A DNA stretch of 64,000 nucleotides from JBEDUK01 sp040414485 (GCA_040414485.1 JBEDUK010000027.1:18528-82527), one strand, 5' to 3'. Positions 1 through 9,434 are shown, counted from the first letter of the stretch. Made by a program: numbers and translations. Notes: a model not told the origin generated them from the sequence alone.

Positions 1-1013
1 ACCGCGCCGGTCCCGTACTCCATCAGCACGTAGGGCGCGACGAAGGCCGGCACCCGCTCGCCGTTCACGGGATTGACGACGTGGACACCCAGCGGGACGC
101 CCTCCCGGGTGTCTGCCGCCTCGCGGGAGGTCAGGGGGGTGTGCCGAACCTTGTCGAGCAGGGGTTCGACGTCGGCCCACGAGCCGCCCATGCTCGCCAG
201 GTCCGGCACCATCGGATGCTCCACGGCGAAGACGAAGAACGTGACGCCCCACAGCGTGTCGGGCCGGGTCGTGAACACCGTCACCCGGTCGCCGGTCTCC
301 TCGACGGTGAACTCGACCTCGGCACCCTCCGACCTGCCGATCCAGTGACGCTGCATGGTGATCACGCGCTCGGGCCACTCGACAAGCTCGTCCATGTCGT
401 CCAGCAGACGCTCCGCGTAGTCGGTGACGCGGAAGAACCATTGGGTCAGGTCGCGCCGTTCGACCAGCGTGCCGCAGCGCTCGCACGCGCCGGCGATCAC
501 CTGCTCGTTCGCCAGGACCGTCATGTCCTTCGGGCACCAGTTCACCGGCGCGTTCTTGCGGTACGCCAGGCCCTTCTCGAACAACCGGAGGAACAGCCAT
601 TGGGTCCAGCGGTAGTACTCGGGGTCGCACGTGCGCACGACGCGCGTCCAGTCGAACGACATGCCCATGCGCTTGAACGACGCGGCCTGCTGCTCGATGT
701 TCGCGTAGGTCCATTCCTTCGGGTCGACCCCGCGCTTGATCGCCGCGTTCTCGGCGTTCAGGCCGAACGCGTCCCAGCCGATCGGGTGCAACACGTTGAA
801 GCCCCGCATCCAGTGGAACCGCGCGATGACGTCGCCGCCGGAGAACGCCTCGGCGTGCCCCATGTGCAGATCGCCCGAGGGGTACGGGAACATGTCGAGC
901 GAGTAGTACGTGGGCCTCGGATCGTCCGGGTCGTCGGAGGCCCGATACAGGTCCTCCTCCTGCCAGACCCCCTGCCACTTCGTCTCGAAGTCCTGCGGCT
1001 GGTAGCGGCGCAT
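1..1013 (-). CDS. leuS: Leucyl-tRNA synthetase, N-terminal part (cut by window edge)
   Basis: Cytoplasmic enzyme that charges tRNA-Leu with leucine. The 337 residues present include the class I HIGH motif, read as HMGH (residues 50-53) after FPYPSGD. A CERC zinc-type pair lies near residue 176, and TTRPDT, the threonine-rich peptide of the editing domain, lies near 247-252. The KMSKS loop and anticodon domain lie beyond base 1. The ATG at 1013 begins the conserved RRYQPQDFE stretch, so the start is firm. No Shine-Dalgarno precedes it, but TACCAT sits 9 nt upstream, so translation may be leaderless or nearly so. It is divergent from the next gene. Confidence 0.97.
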   Translation of the reverse strand, partial: MRRYQPQDFETKWQGVWQEEDLYRASDDPDDPRPTYYSLDMFPYPSGDLHMGHAEAFSGGDVIARFHWMRGFNVLHPIGWDAFGLNAENAAIKRGVDPKEWTYANIEQQAASFKRMGMSFDWTRVVRTCDPEYYRWTQWLFLRLFEKGLAYRKNAPVNWCPKDMTVLANEQVIAGACERCGTLVERRDLTQWFFRVTDYAERLLDDMDELVEWPERVITMQRHWIGRSEGAEVEFTVEETGDRVTVFTTRPDTLWGVTFFVFAVEHPMVPDLASMGGSWADVEPLLDKVRHTPLTSREAADTREGVPLGVHVVNPVNGERVPAFVAPYVLMEYGTGA

Positions 1014-1022
1014 GGTCGCACG

Positions 1023-1028
1023 ATGGTA
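1023..1028 (-). promoter_or_regulatory. Candidate -10 box of leuS
   Basis: TACCAT on the minus strand, 9 nt upstream of the leuS ATG, with no purine-rich ribosome-binding site between. The spacing puts transcription start within about 3 nt of the start codon. No convincing -35 box is visible. Similar boxes precede several other genes here. Confidence 0.4.
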
Positions 1029-1197
1029 GCGGGTCGCTCGCGCGCGCTGCGGTTCGTGCCGCGGAGTTCGAGAGCGACGCCCGGCCCAGACCGCAATGAG
1101 CAGTTTGATAGACGAAAAGGAGCTGGAACTCTTACCTTTTTCGGCACCGTGCTCTACAGTCGGGCGTTCCTCGCCAGCGACTGAAGGGAGGCATCCG

Positions 1198-2502
1198 ATG
1201 GCCACGTCCGATGCCGGAGGCTCGCGCCGCCTGCTCGCCCTGCTTCCGCTCCTCCTCGCGGCACTGACGGTGGCCGCCATCGCCACGCCCGCGTACGCGG
1301 CGCCGGGCGACCTCGACCCGTCGTTCGGCAACAGCGGAAAGGTCAAGACGTCGTTCACGCCCGGCTGGGACAGCGGGTTCGGCGTGGCGATCCAGAAGGA
1401 CGGCAAGATTCTCGTGGCGGGCCAGACCGATGGCGACACGTTCGCCGTGGCGCGATATCTGAGCAACGGAAACCTGGATTCGGCATTCGGCAACGGAGGC
1501 CTCAGGACGGTGGCCGGCGTCGGCTCCGGCGACGCCGTGTATGCCACCGCGGTCGCGCTGCAGGGCGACGGCAAGATCCTGGTCGCGGGGCAGGGAGACG
1601 CAGGTGCAGTGCTGGTCCGACTGGAATCGAACGGCACGCTGGACGGCGGGTTCGGCAGCGGAGGCATCGCCTCGGCCGCGTTCCTCGAACACGGAGCGGG
1701 CGCGAACAGCGTCGCCGCGCAGAGCAACGGACGGATCGTGATCGCCGGCTACACCTACAACCAGGCACGGAAGGAATACTTCGCGATCGCCCGGTTCACC
1801 AGTTCCGGCCATCTGGACACCAGCTTCAGCTCGAACGGGATGCAGAGCATCGGATTCGCCTCGGGGGACTCCTGGGCCGGTTCCGTGCTGATCCAGCCGA
1901 GCGATCAGAAGGTCGTCGCGATCGGAACGGTGGAGAACACGGCGAAGGGAACCGCCGCCATCGGCATCCTGAGACTGAACACGGACGGCACGCTCGACCC
2001 GACCTTCAGCGGGAACGGCGCGGGAATCTACTCGGACGGCAGCGGCTTCGGCGAGGCCGGCGCGCTCACGAGCGGCGGGAGCATCATCGCCGCGGGATGG
2101 GGGGTCGTGAACGGCAACAGCGACTTCGCACTCATCGAAGTCGGGCCGCTCGGGAATCTGAACGGGAACTTCGGCACCGGTGGCAAGGTCTTGACGGACT
2201 TCGGCACCGACTACGACTACGGCAGCGCCGTCGCCCTGTCGTCCGACGGCAAGATCGTCGTGGCCGGCTCCACGTATCCGAGCAAGAAGCACTCCTACGA
2301 CTTCGCGCTGGCCCGCTACCAGTCGAACGGCGCCCTCGACAAGACATTCGGCACGAAGGGTCGGGTCGTCACCTCGTTCGGCGCCGACGACTCCGGCAAC
2401 GGCGTCGCGATCCAGAGCGACGGCAAGATCGTCGTTGCCGGGAACACTCAGAAGGACTCCAAGCACACGGCGAAGTTCGCGATCGCCCGGTACCTCGCCT
2501 GA
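1198..2502 (+). CDS. Secreted delta-60 repeat protein
   Basis: Exported protein of 434 residues with an N-terminal signal peptide (hydrophobic core LLALLPLLLAALTVAAIA, cleavage likely after AYA). It is then built almost entirely of about seven repeats of 50-60 residues. Each repeat carries the pattern xxDGKIxVAGxx...FAxARYxxNGxLDxxFGxxG, the delta-60 repeat seen in putative beta-propellers of unknown substrate. The ATG at 1198 is preferred over an in-frame upstream start because GAAGGGAGG lies 5-10 nt before it and the signal peptide follows at once. It is probably monocistronic, divergent from leuS and convergent with the lipid kinase. No enzymatic motif was seen. Confidence 0.9.
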   Translation: MATSDAGGSRRLLALLPLLLAALTVAAIATPAYAAPGDLDPSFGNSGKVKTSFTPGWDSGFGVAIQKDGKILVAGQTDGDTFAVARYLSNGNLDSAFGNGGLRTVAGVGSGDAVYATAVALQGDGKILVAGQGDAGAVLVRLESNGTLDGGFGSGGIASAAFLEHGAGANSVAAQSNGRIVIAGYTYNQARKEYFAIARFTSSGHLDTSFSSNGMQSIGFASGDSWAGSVLIQPSDQKVVAIGTVENTAKGTAAIGILRLNTDGTLDPTFSGNGAGIYSDGSGFGEAGALTSGGSIIAAGWGVVNGNSDFALIEVGPLGNLNGNFGTGGKVLTDFGTDYDYGSAVALSSDGKIVVAGSTYPSKKHSYDFALARYQSNGALDKTFGTKGRVVTSFGADDSGNGVAIQSDGKIVVAGNTQKDSKHTAKFAIARYLA

Positions 2503-2536
2503 CGGCGCATCCGAGCCACTTCCGGCAGACGTTCGG

Positions 2537-3466
2537 TCAGACCTTCAGGAGCAGCGGCGCCGGGATCACTTCGAACGCCGCTGGCGTGGTTCCGAGCAAC
2601 TCGCCGTCGGCCTCGATCGGCAGCGCCGGTTCGGCTTCGATCCCGACCCGCGCGGCGGACAGCTCGACGATGTCGGCGTCGGGGAGGTGCGTGCCCCGGT
2701 ACACCTTCGGCGTGAACGTGAACGACTGGGACTTCGGACCCTTGAACGCCAGCACCTCGAACTCCCCGTCGTCCGGTACCGACTTCGGCGACACCTGCAT
2801 CCCGCCGCCGAAGTACCGGCAGTTCGCCACGACCACGTTGTGGACGCGGCCGCCGAACGCACGACCGTCGACCTCCAGCCGGATCCGGGCGGGACGGAAT
2901 CCGGGGAGCACCATCCAGAGCGCCGCCAGGTAGCGCGAACGCCCCGCCGACCGCGGGAGGCGAGCCGCGCGGTCGACCACCGCAGCGCCGATCCCGGCCT
3001 CCGCGATGTTCGCGAAGAACGCCGTCGCCGGTTCATCCGCCGAATGGTCAACATACGTTACTTTCCCGATGTCGAGCGGCCTGGTCGCCTCGCCGGTCAG
3101 TCGTGCGCACGCCGCCACCGAATCGCCCGGAAGGTCGAAGGTCCGAACGAAGTCAGAACCCGATCCGGCCGCGATCACGCCCAGGACGGCGCCCTCCCGG
3201 CGTGGCCGCCCGTCGGGCGTCAGCATGCCGTTCACCACCTCGTGAATGGTCCCGTCGCCGCCGACGGCGACGATGAACCGCCCGCCCGCCTCCATCGCGG
3301 CCCGCGCCGCCCTCGTCGCGTCGCCGGCGCCGCGCGTGACGGCCATCCCGTAGGCCAGATCCGCGTCGCGAAGGGCGGCTTCGATCCGCGGCAATGCCGC
3401 CGCGACCCGGCCGCGGCCCGCCACCGGGTTCACGATCAGCGTCAACGGTCCGAACGAACTGGCCAT
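2537..3466 (-). CDS. Diacylglycerol/lipid kinase family protein
   Basis: Probable soluble lipid kinase (DAGK catalytic domain, PF00781 type) of 309 residues, about the usual length for YegS/DgkB-like proteins. The nucleotide-binding GGDGT signature is at residues 69-73, after an N-terminal NPVAGRG loop. GSGSDFVRTF follows, where the family usually has GTxNDFAR. ATG at 3466 is chosen because a GGAGGGCGGGGG Shine-Dalgarno stretch is directly upstream. It lies 22 nt after the ABC ATPase gene and is probably the last gene of that operon. The lipid substrate cannot be read from the sequence. Confidence 0.88.
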   Translation of the reverse strand: MASSFGPLTLIVNPVAGRGRVAAALPRIEAALRDADLAYGMAVTRGAGDATRAARAAMEAGGRFIVAVGGDGTIHEVVNGMLTPDGRPRREGAVLGVIAAGSGSDFVRTFDLPGDSVAACARLTGEATRPLDIGKVTYVDHSADEPATAFFANIAEAGIGAAVVDRAARLPRSAGRSRYLAALWMVLPGFRPARIRLEVDGRAFGGRVHNVVVANCRYFGGGMQVSPKSVPDDGEFEVLAFKGPKSQSFTFTPKVYRGTHLPDADIVELSAARVGIEAEPALPIEADGELLGTTPAAFEVIPAPLLLKV

Positions 3467-3488
3467 CCCCCGCCCTCCGCGGCGGACT

Positions 3489-4529
3489 CTAGACGAGGAT
3501 GCAGGCGGCCTCGTGCCCCGGCGCGGCGCCCTCGGGCACGTGCAACGCGGGGTCGATGCTCGGGCACCGCTCCACCGCCACCGGGCATCTCGGGTGGAAC
3601 CGGCAGCCCGACGGGATGCGGACCGCGTTCGGCGTCTCGCCTCGGAGGATCTCCGGCCGCGACCGGTCCCGCGGATCGCGCTTCGGCACCACCGAGAGCA
3701 GGGCACGCGTGTACGGATGCCGCGGGCTTCGAACGACCTCCTGCGCCGGACCCTCCTCGACGATCCGGCCCAGGTACATCACCGCGATCCGGTCGGCGAA
3801 GTGCGCCGCCGTGGACAGGTCGTGGGTGATCATCAGGATTCCCATACCGCCGGTTCGGCGCAGACCGTCGAGCAGGCCGAGGATCTCCGCGCGGACCGAG
3901 ACGTCGAGCATCGAGACCGGCTCGTCGGCCACCAGCAGCTGCGGCTCCAGCACGAGCGCTGCGGCGATCGCCACGCGCTGCCGCTGGCCGCCGGACAGTT
4001 CGTGCGGGAACCGGTCGACGAACAGATCGGCGGGCGCGAGGCCGGCCCGCTCGAGCGCCTCCACGACGCGCAGCCGCCGTTCGTTCGCGGAGCCGAGCCC
4101 GTGGACCAGCAGCGGCTCCTCGACCGTCTGCAGCACGCGGAACCTCGGATCGAGCGAGTCGTAGGGGTCCTGGTAGATCAGCTGCATCGAACGCCGCAGC
4201 GGCCGGAGGTCGGCGGCTCGAAGGCCGGTCACCTCGCGCCCCTGGAACCGGATCACACCCGAATCTGGTTCGACCAGCCGCATGACCGCCTGCGCCGTGG
4301 TCGTCTTTCCGCAGCCGGACTCTCCGACCAGCGCCACCATCTCGCCGGCGCGGAGCGAGAACGACACACCGTCCACCGCGCGAGCCATCAGGCGCGGCGC
4401 CCGCCTGGCGGCGCCGACGATCCCTCGGGGGATCGGGTACGTGACGACCAGGTCCTCGACCTCGAGCAGCGGTGCCGGCCCGGCGTCGGCGGGCCGGCCG
4501 CCCGACTCGAGCGCGTCCCGAACGCTCAC
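3489..4529 (-). CDS. Peptide/nickel-type ABC importer ATPase (DppF/OppF-like)
   Basis: Second ATPase of a peptide-type ABC importer, 346 residues, acting at the inner face of the membrane. It has Walker A GESGCGKTT, signature LSGGQRQR, Walker B LLVADEP and the C-terminal oligopeptide domain with the RFHPRCP Cys-containing loop typical of OppD/F. The GTG at 4529 overlaps the stop of the preceding gene as GTGA, which fixes the start and shows translational coupling. It follows two permeases, a lipoprotein and a first ATPase, so the importer is complete. Substrate is uncertain; neighbouring catabolic genes suggest a small, possibly amino-acid-linked compound. Confidence 0.95.
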   Translation of the reverse strand: MSVRDALESGGRPADAGPAPLLEVEDLVVTYPIPRGIVGAARRAPRLMARAVDGVSFSLRAGEMVALVGESGCGKTTTAQAVMRLVEPDSGVIRFQGREVTGLRAADLRPLRRSMQLIYQDPYDSLDPRFRVLQTVEEPLLVHGLGSANERRLRVVEALERAGLAPADLFVDRFPHELSGGQRQRVAIAAALVLEPQLLVADEPVSMLDVSVRAEILGLLDGLRRTGGMGILMITHDLSTAAHFADRIAVMYLGRIVEEGPAQEVVRSPRHPYTRALLSVVPKRDPRDRSRPEILRGETPNAVRIPSGCRFHPRCPVAVERCPSIDPALHVPEGAAPGHEAACILV

Positions 4530-5503
4530 GAGGCGCTCCGGACCGATGGATCGTTCAGATGACAGCGGGCGAGGTGCGCCGGCCCGACCGCGAGGGTCTC
4601 CGGCGTCACGACCCGGCACGGGTCGAAGGCGGAGTCGCACCGGGGGGCGAACGGGCACCCGACGATCTCGCGGTCAAGGCGCGGAGGCGTGCCCGGGATC
4701 GAAACCACGTCGCCCCGCCCGTACAGGTCGGGCGCCGCCCCGAAGAGCATCCGCGTGTACGGATGACGGGGATCGTGAAAGAGCGTCTCCATCGCACCCG
4801 CCTCGGCGACCGTGCCGGCGTACATCACGGCGGCCCGTTCGCAGACCTGGGCCACGATCAGCAGGTCGTGGGTGACCAACAGCAGCGACAGGTCGAGCTC
4901 GGCCGTCAATCCGACGAGCAGTTCCAGCACCTGTGCCTGGATCATCACGTCGAGCGCGGTGGTCGGTTCGTCCGCGAGCAGCACCTTCGGGTTGCACGCG
5001 AGCGCCATCGCGATGGCCGCGCGCTGCCGCATGCCGCCGGAGAACTCGTGCGGATACGAGCGCGCCCGCGCCGCCGGGATGCCGACCAGTTCCAGGAGCT
5101 CGCGGGCACGGCGTTCGGCTGCCTTGCCTTCGGCAACCTCGTGCAGCTCCATCGGCTCGACGATCTGGTCCACGATGCGCCGGACGGGATTGAACGCGTT
5201 CATGGCGCCCTGGAACACCATGGCCACGTCGCGCCACCGGTGCTGTCGCATGCTCTCCTCGCCGCCGGCGAGGATCTCCCGGCCGCCCAGGACGATGCTT
5301 CCTGCGACCGACGCCGATGGGGGCAGGAGGCCCATGAGGGCGAGGATCGCCGTCGTCTTTCCGCACCCCGATTCCCCGATCAGGCCCATCCGTTCGCCCG
5401 CGCCGAGGTCGAACCCGATCCCCTGAACCGCGTGGAGCGAACGGCCACCCTGAAGGTCGAACCACACGTGCAGGTCGCGGACCTGGAGGTACGGCTCGAT
5501 CAA
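4526..5503 (-). CDS. Peptide/nickel-type ABC importer ATPase (DppD/OppD-like)
   Basis: First ATPase of the same importer, 325 residues. Walker A GESGCGKTT, signature FSGGMRQR, Walker B LLADEPTTALD and a C-terminal oligopeptide-transporter domain (GCPFAPRC) are visible. The only start that fits the conserved N-terminus is TTG at 5503, which overlaps the upstream stop codon as TTGA. Such a weak, coupled start would keep its synthesis tied to the permease. Downstream it overlaps the next ATPase gene by GTGA. Confidence 0.95.
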   Translation of the reverse strand: MIEPYLQVRDLHVWFDLQGGRSLHAVQGIGFDLGAGERMGLIGESGCGKTTAILALMGLLPPSASVAGSIVLGGREILAGGEESMRQHRWRDVAMVFQGAMNAFNPVRRIVDQIVEPMELHEVAEGKAAERRARELLELVGIPAARARSYPHEFSGGMRQRAAIAMALACNPKVLLADEPTTALDVMIQAQVLELLVGLTAELDLSLLLVTHDLLIVAQVCERAAVMYAGTVAEAGAMETLFHDPRHPYTRMLFGAAPDLYGRGDVVSIPGTPPRLDREIVGCPFAPRCDSAFDPCRVVTPETLAVGPAHLARCHLNDPSVRSAS

Positions 5504-6543
5504 GGCGCCGCCTTCTCGCGCTTCGACCCCTTCGACCCCTTCGACGCCTTCGACGCCTCGGCGTGAATCGCAGCGTCCCTGGCGGCGCGGTCTCCAAGCG
5601 GCGCCGGCAGGACCCGGAACCGGCGCACCGAAACGTGCCCGACGCGCAGCCGTGGGTTCAGCGCATCCTCCATCGACTGCCCGAGCATCGTGCAGGCCAG
5701 CACCACGAGCGCCACGCACACGCCCGGCGGGACGATCGCCCACCAGGCGCCGTTCAGGACGGCGTCGCCCCTGAACGCGTTCTCGATCAGCTTGCCCCAT
5801 GAGATGAGGCTCGGGTCGCCCAGGCCGAGGAACGTGATGTACGTCTCGGCGAAGATCGCGATCGCCACCATCAGGACCGTGTTGGCGATGATGAGCGGCG
5901 TCACCTGCGGGAGGATGTGGCGCCAGATCAGCCGGTTGTTCCCGGCCCCCACCGCGCGCACCCGTTTGACGTACGTTCGCTCCCGGACGCTCTTGGCCTG
6001 CGCGCGAACCAGCCGGGCGGTGCTCGTCCAGTAGATGATCCCGATGATCAGGATGATGTTTCCCAGCCGCCGCCCGAACAGGGCGGCGATCACGATCATC
6101 AGCGGGATGTCGGGGATCACCAGCACGTAGTCGGTGATCCGCATCAGCACGTTGTCGGTCCGGCCGCCGAAGAAGCCCGAGGCCAGGCCCACCGTGCCGC
6201 CGATGATCATCGCCACGAAGGCCGCCGCGAACCCGACGATCAACGAGACGCGCGACCCGGCGATGATCAGCGAGAGCATGTCGGCGCCCGAGTCGTCGGT
6301 ACCGAGCCAATGGGCCGCCGAGGGCGGCTCGAACACCGCGCCGGTCTTCGCCCGCGGGTCGTACGGCTCGAGCCACGGCGCGAAGATGGCGATGAGGACG
6401 AACGCGACCAGGACGCAGAGCCCCACGATGGTGGCCGGCTTCCGCAGCGCGGGCGAACGAAGGAACCGGAACCGCGACCGGGTCGTCACGGTCTCGTGAA
6501 GCGCCGCGTCCTCCGCGAGCGCGGTGGGAGGGGTCCCGCTCAC
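5500..6543 (-). CDS. ABC importer permease (DppC/OppC-like)
   Basis: Inner-membrane permease, 347 residues, with an OppC N-terminal segment, about six transmembrane helices and the coupling-helix region RVRAVGAGNNRLIWRHILP. HWLGTDDSGAD is the usual DppC periplasmic motif. It starts with GTG. The C-terminus is unusual: an ASKASKGSKGSK-type tail encoded by a 9-bp tandem repeat, just before the stop that overlaps the next gene's TTG. The tail is not part of the family fold, and its length may vary between strains. Confidence 0.94.
   Translation of the reverse strand: MSGTPPTALAEDAALHETVTTRSRFRFLRSPALRKPATIVGLCVLVAFVLIAIFAPWLEPYDPRAKTGAVFEPPSAAHWLGTDDSGADMLSLIIAGSRVSLIVGFAAAFVAMIIGGTVGLASGFFGGRTDNVLMRITDYVLVIPDIPLMIVIAALFGRRLGNIILIIGIIYWTSTARLVRAQAKSVRERTYVKRVRAVGAGNNRLIWRHILPQVTPLIIANTVLMVAIAIFAETYITFLGLGDPSLISWGKLIENAFRGDAVLNGAWWAIVPPGVCVALVVLACTMLGQSMEDALNPRLRVGHVSVRRFRVLPAPLGDRAARDAAIHAEASKASKGSKGSKREKAAP
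5521..5556. repeat. 9-bp tandem repeat (4 copies) inside permease gene
   Basis: Four head-to-tail copies, CTTCGACCC twice then CTTCGACGC twice on the plus strand. They encode Lys-Gly/Ala-Ser triplets at the C-terminus of the DppC-like permease, 18 nt upstream of the downstream ATPase start. As the unit is a multiple of three, copy-number change would lengthen or shorten the tail without a frameshift. Confidence 0.9.
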
Positions 6544-6571
6544 GGGTTCACCCCCCGGCTCGTCGCGCGGT

Positions 6572-7546
6572 TCATTCCTCCACCACCCGCGGGTCGAGCT
6601 TCACGTAGAGCAGGTCCGCGATCAGGTTGAAGAAGATCACCGACAGGGTGAGCAGCAGGAAGATCGCCTGGAGCGTCGGCCAGTCACGCTGATCGATCGC
6701 CTCCACGGTGGCCAGCCCGATCCCCGGATACGAGAACACGTACTCGATCGTGATGGCCCCGCCGATGATGAAGCCGAGCGAGAGCGCCACCAGCGTCACG
6801 ATCGGCAGGAGCGCGTTTCGGAACCCATGGGTGCGCACGATGGTGAGCGTCTTCAGACCCTTGGCGCGCGCCGTGAGGATGTAGTCCTCACCGAGCGTCT
6901 CGAGCATCGCCGAGCGAACGATCAGCGCGTATTCGCCGTACAGCACCAGCCCGAGCGTCAGCGCGGGCAGCACCATGTGCTTGAGGCGGTCGGCCGCGAC
7001 GGTGGCGAACGACGGCGTGGTCAGCACGCCGAGCGTCGGGTCCTTGATCCCGGAGGTGGGGAGCCCCACGGCGGAGGCCACGAACAGCACCATCAGCAGG
7101 CCGAGCCATTGCGTCGGCATCGAATAGAACCCCAGCGCCGTGTACAGGCCGGCCTTGTCCGTGAAGGTGTCGCGGCGCCACGCGGAGAGCACCCCGACGA
7201 TGATGCCGAACACGATCGAGAACAGCGTGCCGAGGGCGATCATGGGCACGGTGTTCCAGATGTCCGGCCACAGTTCGGTCAATACCGACTGCTGCGTGCG
7301 CAGCGAGCGCCCCATGTCGCCGTGCAGCAGGTTCCCGATGTACAGCAGGTACTGCTGATACAGCGGCCTGTCCAGGCCGAGCTCACGGCGTTCGATCTCC
7401 TTGAACTGCACCGTGCACTGCCGGCATCGCAGGGCCGAGACGGCGTCGCCGGGAACGGCGCGGAACAGCACGAAGTTGAGGGTGACCGCGATGAAGACCG
7501 TGACGATCGCGAACGCGATCCGTTTGATGATGTAGTCGGCCTTCAC
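6572..7546 (-). CDS. ABC importer permease (DppB/OppB-like)
   Basis: Inner-membrane permease of the peptide-type importer, 324 residues with about six helices. The coupling region RAKGLKTLTIVRTHGFRNALLP and EYVFSYPGIG are characteristic of DppB. The start is GTG at 7546 with GGAG 7 nt upstream. Gene order lipoprotein-DppB-DppC-DppD-DppF is the standard one, with a 28-nt gap to dppC. A CRQC pair near residue 60 in the first periplasmic region is a little unusual. Confidence 0.95.
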   Translation of the reverse strand: MKADYIIKRIAFAIVTVFIAVTLNFVLFRAVPGDAVSALRCRQCTVQFKEIERRELGLDRPLYQQYLLYIGNLLHGDMGRSLRTQQSVLTELWPDIWNTVPMIALGTLFSIVFGIIVGVLSAWRRDTFTDKAGLYTALGFYSMPTQWLGLLMVLFVASAVGLPTSGIKDPTLGVLTTPSFATVAADRLKHMVLPALTLGLVLYGEYALIVRSAMLETLGEDYILTARAKGLKTLTIVRTHGFRNALLPIVTLVALSLGFIIGGAITIEYVFSYPGIGLATVEAIDQRDWPTLQAIFLLLTLSVIFFNLIADLLYVKLDPRVVEE

Positions 7547-7598
7547 CGCCCGACTCCGCTCCTCCCGTCCGGTCGGTCACCCACCCGGCCGCTCACGT

Positions 7599-9362
7599 TC
7601 ATCCGGTCTGGTGCGGGCCCGTGTAGAAGACCTTCGAATAGGCGCTGAGATTCGAGTCGATGTTCGTCCACAGCTTCGTGTGCGCGTCGAGCAGTTCCTC
7701 GTTGACCAGCTGCGTGTAGCAGAACTGGTCGTAGACCATCTGCTGCATCCGGTTGACGAGGTCCTGCCGCGCGGTCGCGTCCGGGGTGGCGCCCTGCTGC
7801 TTGTAGAGCTGGTCGTACTGCGGGTTGTCCCAGCCGGTGTCGCTCCAGGAGCACCACTGCGCCTTCGTCACGACCGAGAGCATGAAGTCCGGGTCGACGT
7901 AGCCGGCCCAGTCCCACATGGCGATGTCGAACTTCGAATACCCCGTCGACGTCGAGGGGTCGCAGTTGTCGTCCGTCTCCAGCGCGTAGGTCGCGGTCGA
8001 GTCGCCCCCCACCTTCTGTGTGACCTGGACGCCCGCGGCGGCGAACCCGTCCCTGACGATCTCGAACTCCCGATCGACGTTGAAGTCGGTCGAGGTCGGC
8101 GTCAGGATCTCGTACTTCATCGGGTGCGCCGGCTGGGCGTACTGGCCGGTGGTGGCCGGAACCATCCGGATGTCGTCGGAGCCCTTCGTGTAGCCGAGCT
8201 GGTCGAGCATCGCGTTGCCTGCCGCGCAGTCGTACTGCAGCGGCCCGAGGTTCTTGTTCTCCATCGGCGAGATGTGCCCGACGATGCTCTCGACCGTGTC
8301 CGCGTAGCCGCTGAAGACCACGTCGATGATGCGCTGGCGGTCGATGCACATCGACAGGGCCTTCTTGACGCGGGGATCGAGCAGCTCGCGATTCTGGAGC
8401 TTGCGAGGGTTCGAATTCCACGTCACGTTCGTCGTCTCCGAGCCCGCGATCTTGTCGATGATCAGGCTCGTGTCCTTCTCGACGGCCTTGACGGCGTCGA
8501 ACGGCACCTGGTCGACGAAGTCCAGCTGGCCGTGCTCCAGGTCTGCCAGCATGGAGTCGGCGTTGGTGTAGTAGGTGAGCGTGACCGCCTGGGCGTGGGA
8601 CTTCGGGCCGTAGAAGTTTGGCAGCGGGATGAAGACCGTGGTGCCCTTCTTGACATACGTCTTGATGTTGTAGGCGCCCCCGGCCACCATCGGCAGGTGC
8701 TGCTCGGGGTGGAACGTCTTGAGCCCCTTGCCGTTGCCCGCCGCGAGCGGCGCCCACGCGTGCTCCGGCAGGATGAACAGCTGCTCCAGCTGGGCGAGCG
8801 CGTTGCCGACCGGCGCGTCGTAGGTGATGACGAGCGTGTTCGGGTCGCTCGCAACGGCGCTCTTGACGTGGCCAAGGGCGGGCGCCATCTCGGCCGTCGG
8901 TCCATTCTGGAACTTGAGCGTCGTCGCGATCGTCCAGGCAGCGTCGTCGGCGGTGATCGGCTTCCCGTCCGACCACGTCGCGCCCGCGATCAGGTGGAAG
9001 GTGTAGACCTTGCCGTCGGGTGAGACGTCCCAGGATTTCGCCCAGTCGCCTTCGATCTGGAACCCGTCCGCCTTGCTGTACTTGTACTGGACCAGCTGCG
9101 GGTAGACCATGATCATGGCGTTCGTCGCCTGGCTCTCGATGTAGTTGTACGGGTTCAGGGAGTCGATGTAGTCGATCGTCCCCACTCGGAAGATCCCGCC
9201 CTCCTTGACCGGCGCGGACGACGACGAGCCGGGGGTCGAGTTCGCGCCCGAGGGAGGCGACGCCTGGCCGCCGCTCTTGCACGCGGCCCCCAGGAGGGCG
9301 ACGGCTGTGAGGACGCCGAGCGCCTTCGCCCATCGAACGCTTCGATCCGAACGGTGTTCCAT
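7599..9362 (-). CDS. ABC importer substrate-binding lipoprotein (SBP family 5)
   Basis: Extracytoplasmic solute-binding lipoprotein, 587 residues, family SBP_bac_5 (peptide, nickel and glycoside binders). The lipobox LLGAAC places the lipidated Cys at residue 28, followed by a flexible Gly/Ser/Pro linker. Family blocks such as KSWDVSPDGKVYTFHL and MVYDQFCYTQ are visible. It delivers substrate to the four downstream importer genes. It starts 137 nt after the sarcosine-oxidase-like gene; that gap holds two hairpins and probably its own control region. Confidence 0.95.
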   Translation of the reverse strand: MEHRSDRSVRWAKALGVLTAVALLGAACKSGGQASPPSGANSTPGSSSSAPVKEGGIFRVGTIDYIDSLNPYNYIESQATNAMIMVYPQLVQYKYSKADGFQIEGDWAKSWDVSPDGKVYTFHLIAGATWSDGKPITADDAAWTIATTLKFQNGPTAEMAPALGHVKSAVASDPNTLVITYDAPVGNALAQLEQLFILPEHAWAPLAAGNGKGLKTFHPEQHLPMVAGGAYNIKTYVKKGTTVFIPLPNFYGPKSHAQAVTLTYYTNADSMLADLEHGQLDFVDQVPFDAVKAVEKDTSLIIDKIAGSETTNVTWNSNPRKLQNRELLDPRVKKALSMCIDRQRIIDVVFSGYADTVESIVGHISPMENKNLGPLQYDCAAGNAMLDQLGYTKGSDDIRMVPATTGQYAQPAHPMKYEILTPTSTDFNVDREFEIVRDGFAAAGVQVTQKVGGDSTATYALETDDNCDPSTSTGYSKFDIAMWDWAGYVDPDFMLSVVTKAQWCSWSDTGWDNPQYDQLYKQQGATPDATARQDLVNRMQQMVYDQFCYTQLVNEELLDAHTKLWTNIDSNLSAYSKVFYTGPHQTG

Positions 9363-9384
9363 AGATCGCCCCCGGTTTCGTCAA

Positions 9385-9434
9385 CGAGCCGACCCGAACG
9401 GCTCGCGTCGCCTCATCCTGAACGGCGGTTCAGG
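9385..9434 (-). promoter_or_regulatory. Two adjacent hairpins in the importer leader
   Basis: In the 137-nt gap upstream of the lipoprotein gene there are two perfect inverted repeats. CGAGCCG/CGGCTCG (9385-9391 and 9399-9405) has a 7-nt loop, and CCTGAAC/GTTCAGG (9417-9423 and 9428-9434) has a 4-nt loop. On the plus strand the second is followed by GTTTGT; on the minus strand no U-run follows. They could be a regulator site, an mRNA processing or stability element, or an attenuator separating importer from enzyme expression. Confidence 0.4.
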
